In this document: in pieces, positions 22,080 to 24,994 of the stretch
Layout of the letters: the number at the start of each line of letters is the position of its first letter
How positions within the stretch are numbered: position 1 is the first letter of the stretch
Assembly: GCA_900548565.1 (NCBI GenBank)
Contig: URKV01000009.1
Span: 1 to 24,994, forward strand
From: an uncultured Collinsella sp.
GTDB lineage: Bacteria > Actinomycetota > Coriobacteriia > Coriobacteriales > Coriobacteriaceae
DNA length: 24,994 nucleotides
Direction: 5' to 3'
The notes under the pieces: model-generated
Database searches by the model: none
Seen by the model: the letters and a program-made list of their open reading frames with translations, nothing else
Told to the model about the DNA's origin: nothing
Program-made: the position numbers and the translations under genes

Positions 22080-23165
22080 TTAGGCCAGGTGCGCGATAAC
22101 GGCATCGGCAAAGGCCTGCGTGCCCACGGCGCCCTCGACGGAGCCGGTCTGGGCACGACGCACGTCGCCGGTAACCTGCTTACCCTCGTCGAGCGTGGCG
22201 GACACGGCGGCGCGGATACGATTGGCCGCATCGTTCTCGCCCAGATGATCGAGCATCATAGCCGCAGACAGAATCTCGGCCGTGGGGTTGGCGATATCCT
22301 GGCCAGCGATATCGGGCGCGGAGCCATGCGTTGCCTCGAAGATGGCGCAGTCGGCACCGATGTTGGAGCCGGGGGCCATACCCAGGCCACCTACCAGGCC
22401 GGCGCACAGGTCGCTGACGATATCGCCGTACAGGTTGGGCAGCACCAGGACATCGAAGTCGTTGGGGTTCTGGACCAGGCCCATGCAGGTGGCGTCGACG
22501 ATCTTGTCGTTGAACTCAATATCGGGATAGTTGGCGGCCACCTCGCGCGCAACGCGCAGGAACAGGCCATCGGTCGCCTTCATAATGTTGGCCTTGTGCA
22601 CGGCCGTCACCTTTTTACGGCCGCAGCGGCGGGCGTACTCAAAGGCGTACTCCACAATGCGGCGGCTCTTGGCGATGGAGATGGGCTTAATTGAGATGGC
22701 GGAATCGGCGGCGAAGGTCTTCTGACCCGAGCGCTCGACAAGCTGTGAGAGCTCCTCGACCTCGGCAGCGCCCTCATCGAACTCGATCCCGGCGTAGAGG
22801 TCCTCGGTGTTCTCACGCACGATGACCAGGTCGACGTCGCGGAAGCGCGAGCCGTCGCCCGGCTGCGACAGGCAGGGGCGCACGCAGGCGTACAGGTCGA
22901 AGTGCTTGCGCAGGGCCACGTTAACGCTGCGGAAACCCGTGCCGACCGGCGTGGTGATGGGGCCCTTGATGGCAACCTTGGTCTCGGCGACCGCGTCGAG
23001 CACGTGCTGGGGCAGCGGCGTGCCAAACTCGTCCATGACGCCGGCGCCGGCCTCCTGGACATTCCAGTTGATCTGGACACCGGTGGCCTCGACCACGCGG
23101 CGCATGGCCTGCGTAATCTCGGGACCAATACCGTCACCGGGAATCAGGACTACATCGTGCGCCAT
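22080..23165 (-). CDS. icd: Isocitrate dehydrogenase, NAD-type
   Basis: The enzyme oxidises isocitrate to 2-oxoglutarate. The 361 residues start with VLIPGDGIGPEIT. The substrate loop carries Ser80, Asn82 and Arg86 in SVNVALRKHFDLYACVRP. VRENTEDLYAGIE, the catalytic Lys region TAVHKANIMKATDGLF and NLYGDIVSDLCAGLVGGLGMAPGSNIG follow. The cofactor loop HGSAPDIAGQDIANPTAEIL resembles NAD-dependent IDH of the IDH3 type more than bacterial NADP IDH. 3-isopropylmalate dehydrogenase is the main alternative, but the Ser/Asn loop argues against it. It is the last gene of a tightly packed minus-strand group. Confidence 0.9.
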   Translation of the reverse strand: MAHDVVLIPGDGIGPEITQAMRRVVEATGVQINWNVQEAGAGVMDEFGTPLPQHVLDAVAETKVAIKGPITTPVGTGFRSVNVALRKHFDLYACVRPCLSQPGDGSRFRDVDLVIVRENTEDLYAGIEFDEGAAEVEELSQLVERSGQKTFAADSAISIKPISIAKSRRIVEYAFEYARRCGRKKVTAVHKANIMKATDGLFLRVAREVAANYPDIEFNDKIVDATCMGLVQNPNDFDVLVLPNLYGDIVSDLCAGLVGGLGMAPGSNIGADCAIFEATHGSAPDIAGQDIANPTAEILSAAMMLDHLGENDAANRIRAAVSATLDEGKQVTGDVRRAQTGSVEGAVGTQAFADAVIAHLA

Positions 23166-23171
23166 AATCTG

Positions 23172-23870
23172 TTACTCCTCGTCTTCGGCGTCGTCAGATT
23201 TTTTAACGCTAGCACGCTTCTTCTTTTTGGAGAGATCCAGGCCAAAACGTTTAACAAGCATTTCGCAAATCTCGCTCGAACGGGCCTTGAGATAGCTGCC
23301 CTTGCCGTTCTCGGCGTCGAACTTAAGGCGCAGCGCAAGCTTCTCGGCGACCTCGGCGTCGATCTCGCCCTGGCCAAACTCGTACAGGCAACCGAGCATA
23401 TCGCGATACTCAAGGTCGCCGTGGTAGCACTGGATGGCCTCGTCCAGGATGGGCCAAGCCTCGCGCGAACGCTCGACGCTCGTGGCGCCCCACACGCACA
23501 GCAGGCGGAAGGCGGCATAGCGCAGCGTGGAGGAAATCTCGTCGAACAGCGCGGTCTCGGCGCCCTCAAAGGCATCGCCCAGCTGCTCGGGGCAAGTGGT
23601 GGCGAGCGCCGTCAGGGCATCGAGGGCCTCCCAGCGGGTCTGAGCCTCGGGGCGATCGAGCGCCTCGATCAGCGCGGGCACACAGGGCACGACGCGCTGC
23701 GGATCGCGCTCGGCAAGCAGGTGCAGCACGCGGGCGGCAAACTGGCGGATGCGGCGCGTGGGGCAGCCGAGCTCCTTGACCAGGCGGTCGACGGCGTTCT
23801 CGTTCTCCTCTGCCAGCTGGAGCTGTGCCAGCTCCTCGTCGGTGAGCTGTTCGTCTTTGTTTTCTGCCAT
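23172..23870 (-). CDS. HEAT-repeat protein
   Basis: This is a 232-residue soluble protein of unknown function. Residues about 25-190 consist of paired helices like HEAT/armadillo repeats: VDRLVKELGCPTRRIRQFAARVLHLLAE, then VPALIEALDRPEAQTRWEALDALTALA, then LRYAAFRLLCVWGA. Such arrays usually serve as protein-binding scaffolds. Both ends are highly charged; the C-terminus runs KKKKRASVKKSDDAEDEE. It lies 6 bp before icd and 15 bp after the membrane protein gene, so all are probably co-transcribed. Confidence 0.75.
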   Translation of the reverse strand: MAENKDEQLTDEELAQLQLAEENENAVDRLVKELGCPTRRIRQFAARVLHLLAERDPQRVVPCVPALIEALDRPEAQTRWEALDALTALATTCPEQLGDAFEGAETALFDEISSTLRYAAFRLLCVWGATSVERSREAWPILDEAIQCYHGDLEYRDMLGCLYEFGQGEIDAEVAEKLALRLKFDAENGKGSYLKARSSEICEMLVKRFGLDLSKKKKRASVKKSDDAEDEE

Positions 23871-23885
23871 AGTTACCTCTTTTTA

Positions 23886-24314
23886 CTATTTCTTAGCGTG
23901 CTTGCCAGCACCTTTGCTGTCATCGGTGACCGAGATGAGCTGTCGGTCGGCCGCGCCATTGCGACGCGCGCGGCGGCGCTCCTCGGCGTCGCCCGCGTCG
24001 GCGGCGGCGCGGTGAGCCTTGTTGACGTTAAAGACCTCGTCGTGCTTGCGCCACGGGCCGACGGATTCGCCAAAGCTCATTTTAAGGCCGGCGATAAAGC
24101 CGCCGAGCCAGCCGATCGGCGCAAACTGCACTAGCGGGAACAGCGAGAACACCCAGGTCAGCAGGATGACTGCCGCCGCTCCCGCAAAGTTGGCAATCCA
24201 GTAGTCACGCTTGGTGATGACGCGCTTTTCGCACGCCCACTGGCCGCACAAAAAGCCGATGTAGATCGCAAAGAGAAAGAGCACCAGCGCAAGCACCACG
24301 AACGTCCAGCTCAT
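23886..24314 (-). CDS. Small membrane protein of unknown function
   Basis: The product has 142 residues. Hydrophobic segments lie at about 4-24, 38-60 and 62-76, after which a soluble basic tail (RAAADAGDAEERRRARRNGAADRQ, ending KGAGKHAKK) faces the cytoplasm by the positive-inside rule. I recognise no family. I chose the ATG at 24314 because GGGGAG lies 8 bases before it, formed by the last codons of the upstream gene; the open frame to 24350 would overlap that gene. It begins 5 bp after the dehydrogenase stop, which implies coupled translation. Confidence 0.7.
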   Translation of the reverse strand: MSWTFVVLALVLFLFAIYIGFLCGQWACEKRVITKRDYWIANFAGAAAVILLTWVFSLFPLVQFAPIGWLGGFIAGLKMSFGESVGPWRKHDEVFNVNKAHRAAADAGDAEERRRARRNGAADRQLISVTDDSKGAGKHAKK

Positions 24315-24319
24315 GGGCG

Positions 24320-24994
24320 CTACTCCCCGTGATGGTGGCCGCAGCAGCACTCGTGGCCGTCGTCATGGCCGTGGCCGCCGCAGCACTCGTGGTCCTCGCC
24401 ATGGTGGTGGCCACAACCGCACTCGTGGTCGTCGCCATGTTCGCCGCAACCGCAGCCTTCCTCGTGAGCACCATGCTCCTCGGGACGATACTGCGACCAG
24501 TCCAGACCGGCGGCGATGGCGTCGGCCTCCTCCTTATAGAGGACCGTGATGGCCTGGGTGCCCAGCTTGGCACCACCGATGGCGTCGAGCATGTCATAGA
24601 GCGTAAAGGCCACGTCGGCGCCGGGCAGCGCAAGCTCGCGGTCGTCGGCATAGGCGAGCGCCAAGCGCAGGTCCTTGATGAAGTGCTCGACCATAAAGCC
24701 GGGCTTGTAATCGCCGTCGAGCGCCTTGGGCGCCAGACTCTCCATGGCGCCGGACTTGCCGGTACCGCCCAGAATCATCTGACGGGTCTTCTCCAGATCG
24801 AGGCCGCTCAGCTCGGCAAACGCCAGCGCATCGGCCATGCCGACCATGCAGGCGCCCAGCGACACCTGGTTGGCGAGCTTGGCAGCCTGGCCCTTGCCGG
24901 CGCCGTCGAAGCAGCAGATGGTTGCCGCAAAGGTGGAAAGGATATCGCGGACCGGCGCGATGTCGTTCGCGGTGGCGCCCACGATAGCCGTAAG
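24320..24994 (-). CDS. 3-hydroxyisobutyrate dehydrogenase-family protein with His/Cys-rich tail (5' truncated)
   Basis: The visible 224 residues are the C-terminal part of a beta-hydroxyacid dehydrogenase (GarR/GlxR/3-HIBDH family). These reduce tartronate semialdehyde or related acids with NAD(P)H. The N-terminal Rossmann half lies beyond the window. GAGKGQAAKLANQ holds the catalytic Lys of the family, and the all-helical domain continues through KDLRLALAYADDRELALPG. After DWSQYRPEE comes a 51-residue tail with 14 His and 9 Cys in repeated units (for example DDHECGCGHHHGE and DGHECCCGHHHGE), which has no place in the normal family and looks metal-binding (Ni, Zn or Cu). The frame stays open to the window edge. 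Confidence 0.85.
   Translation of the reverse strand, partial: LTAIVGATANDIAPVRDILSTFAATICCFDGAGKGQAAKLANQVSLGACMVGMADALAFAELSGLDLEKTRQMILGGTGKSGAMESLAPKALDGDYKPGFMVEHFIKDLRLALAYADDRELALPGADVAFTLYDMLDAIGGAKLGTQAITVLYKEEADAIAAGLDWSQYRPEEHGAHEEGCGCGEHGDDHECGCGHHHGEDHECCGGHGHDDGHECCCGHHHGE

Overview
The window looks like chromosome of a high-GC gut actinobacterium of the Coriobacteriia, most likely Collinsella or a close relative. The evidence is the G/C-rich codon use, the many sugar PTS genes beside GntR and DeoR regulators, an NAD-type isocitrate dehydrogenase and the small HEAT-repeat and acidic membrane proteins. This placement is inference from gene content; no marker gene is present. The first 50 bases are not genomic: they are an Illumina Nextera adapter (end of P5, 8-base index, transposase mosaic end), so the true sequence starts at base 51 inside a gene.

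Layout. (1) 51-593: 3' end of a 6-phospho-beta-galactosidase gene (lacG). (2) 684-6728: an A/T-richer block bounded on both sides by copies of one 57-bp imperfect palindrome (two on the left, three on the right). It holds a class II Fic protein behind a perfect 32-bp inverted-repeat operator, a decayed DeoR fragment, a lactose-type PTS EIICB (lacE), and a divergent pair of an uncharacterised TIM-barrel-like protein and a GntR/UTRA regulator. (3) 6849-8871: an intact DeoR regulator divergent from galM. (4) 8980-9131: a 152-bp inverted-repeat element, then an orphan mannose-family EIIB whose phosphoacceptor His is Tyr, then tRNA-Thr(CGU). (5) 10172-12719 (minus strand): lacX-like epimerase, lacC, a C-terminal remnant of nagA, and a YhcH/YiaL-family gene; a flavodoxin-like gene diverges from them. 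(6) 13536-20227 (minus strand): a probable N-acetylgalactosamine or amino-sugar module made of PTS EIIA, YajC-like, EIIB, EIIC, EIID, then GntR, agaS and nagA. (7) 20859-24994 (minus strand): a membrane-anchored SurA/PrsA-like protein, isocitrate dehydrogenase, a HEAT-repeat protein, a small membrane protein, and a hydroxyacid dehydrogenase carrying a His/Cys-rich tail, cut by the window end.

How the parts work together. Both sugar systems can feed D-tagatose 6-phosphate. Lactose-type PTS plus LacG would give galactose 6-phosphate, which LacAB (not in the window) turns into tagatose 6-phosphate. The mannose-family PTS plus NagA/AgaA and AgaS would turn N-acetylgalactosamine into tagatose 6-phosphate directly. 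LacC then phosphorylates it. GalM and LacX would supply the right sugar anomers. A shared CTGGTAGTAACC motif before agaS and before the PTS operon suggests that the local GntR controls both.

The most notable observations are the palindrome family flanking the A/T-rich block, the Fic operator, the His-to-Tyr orphan EIIB, two truncated paralogue fragments of genes that are intact elsewhere in the window, the 152-bp element, and the metal-binding tail on a dehydrogenase.
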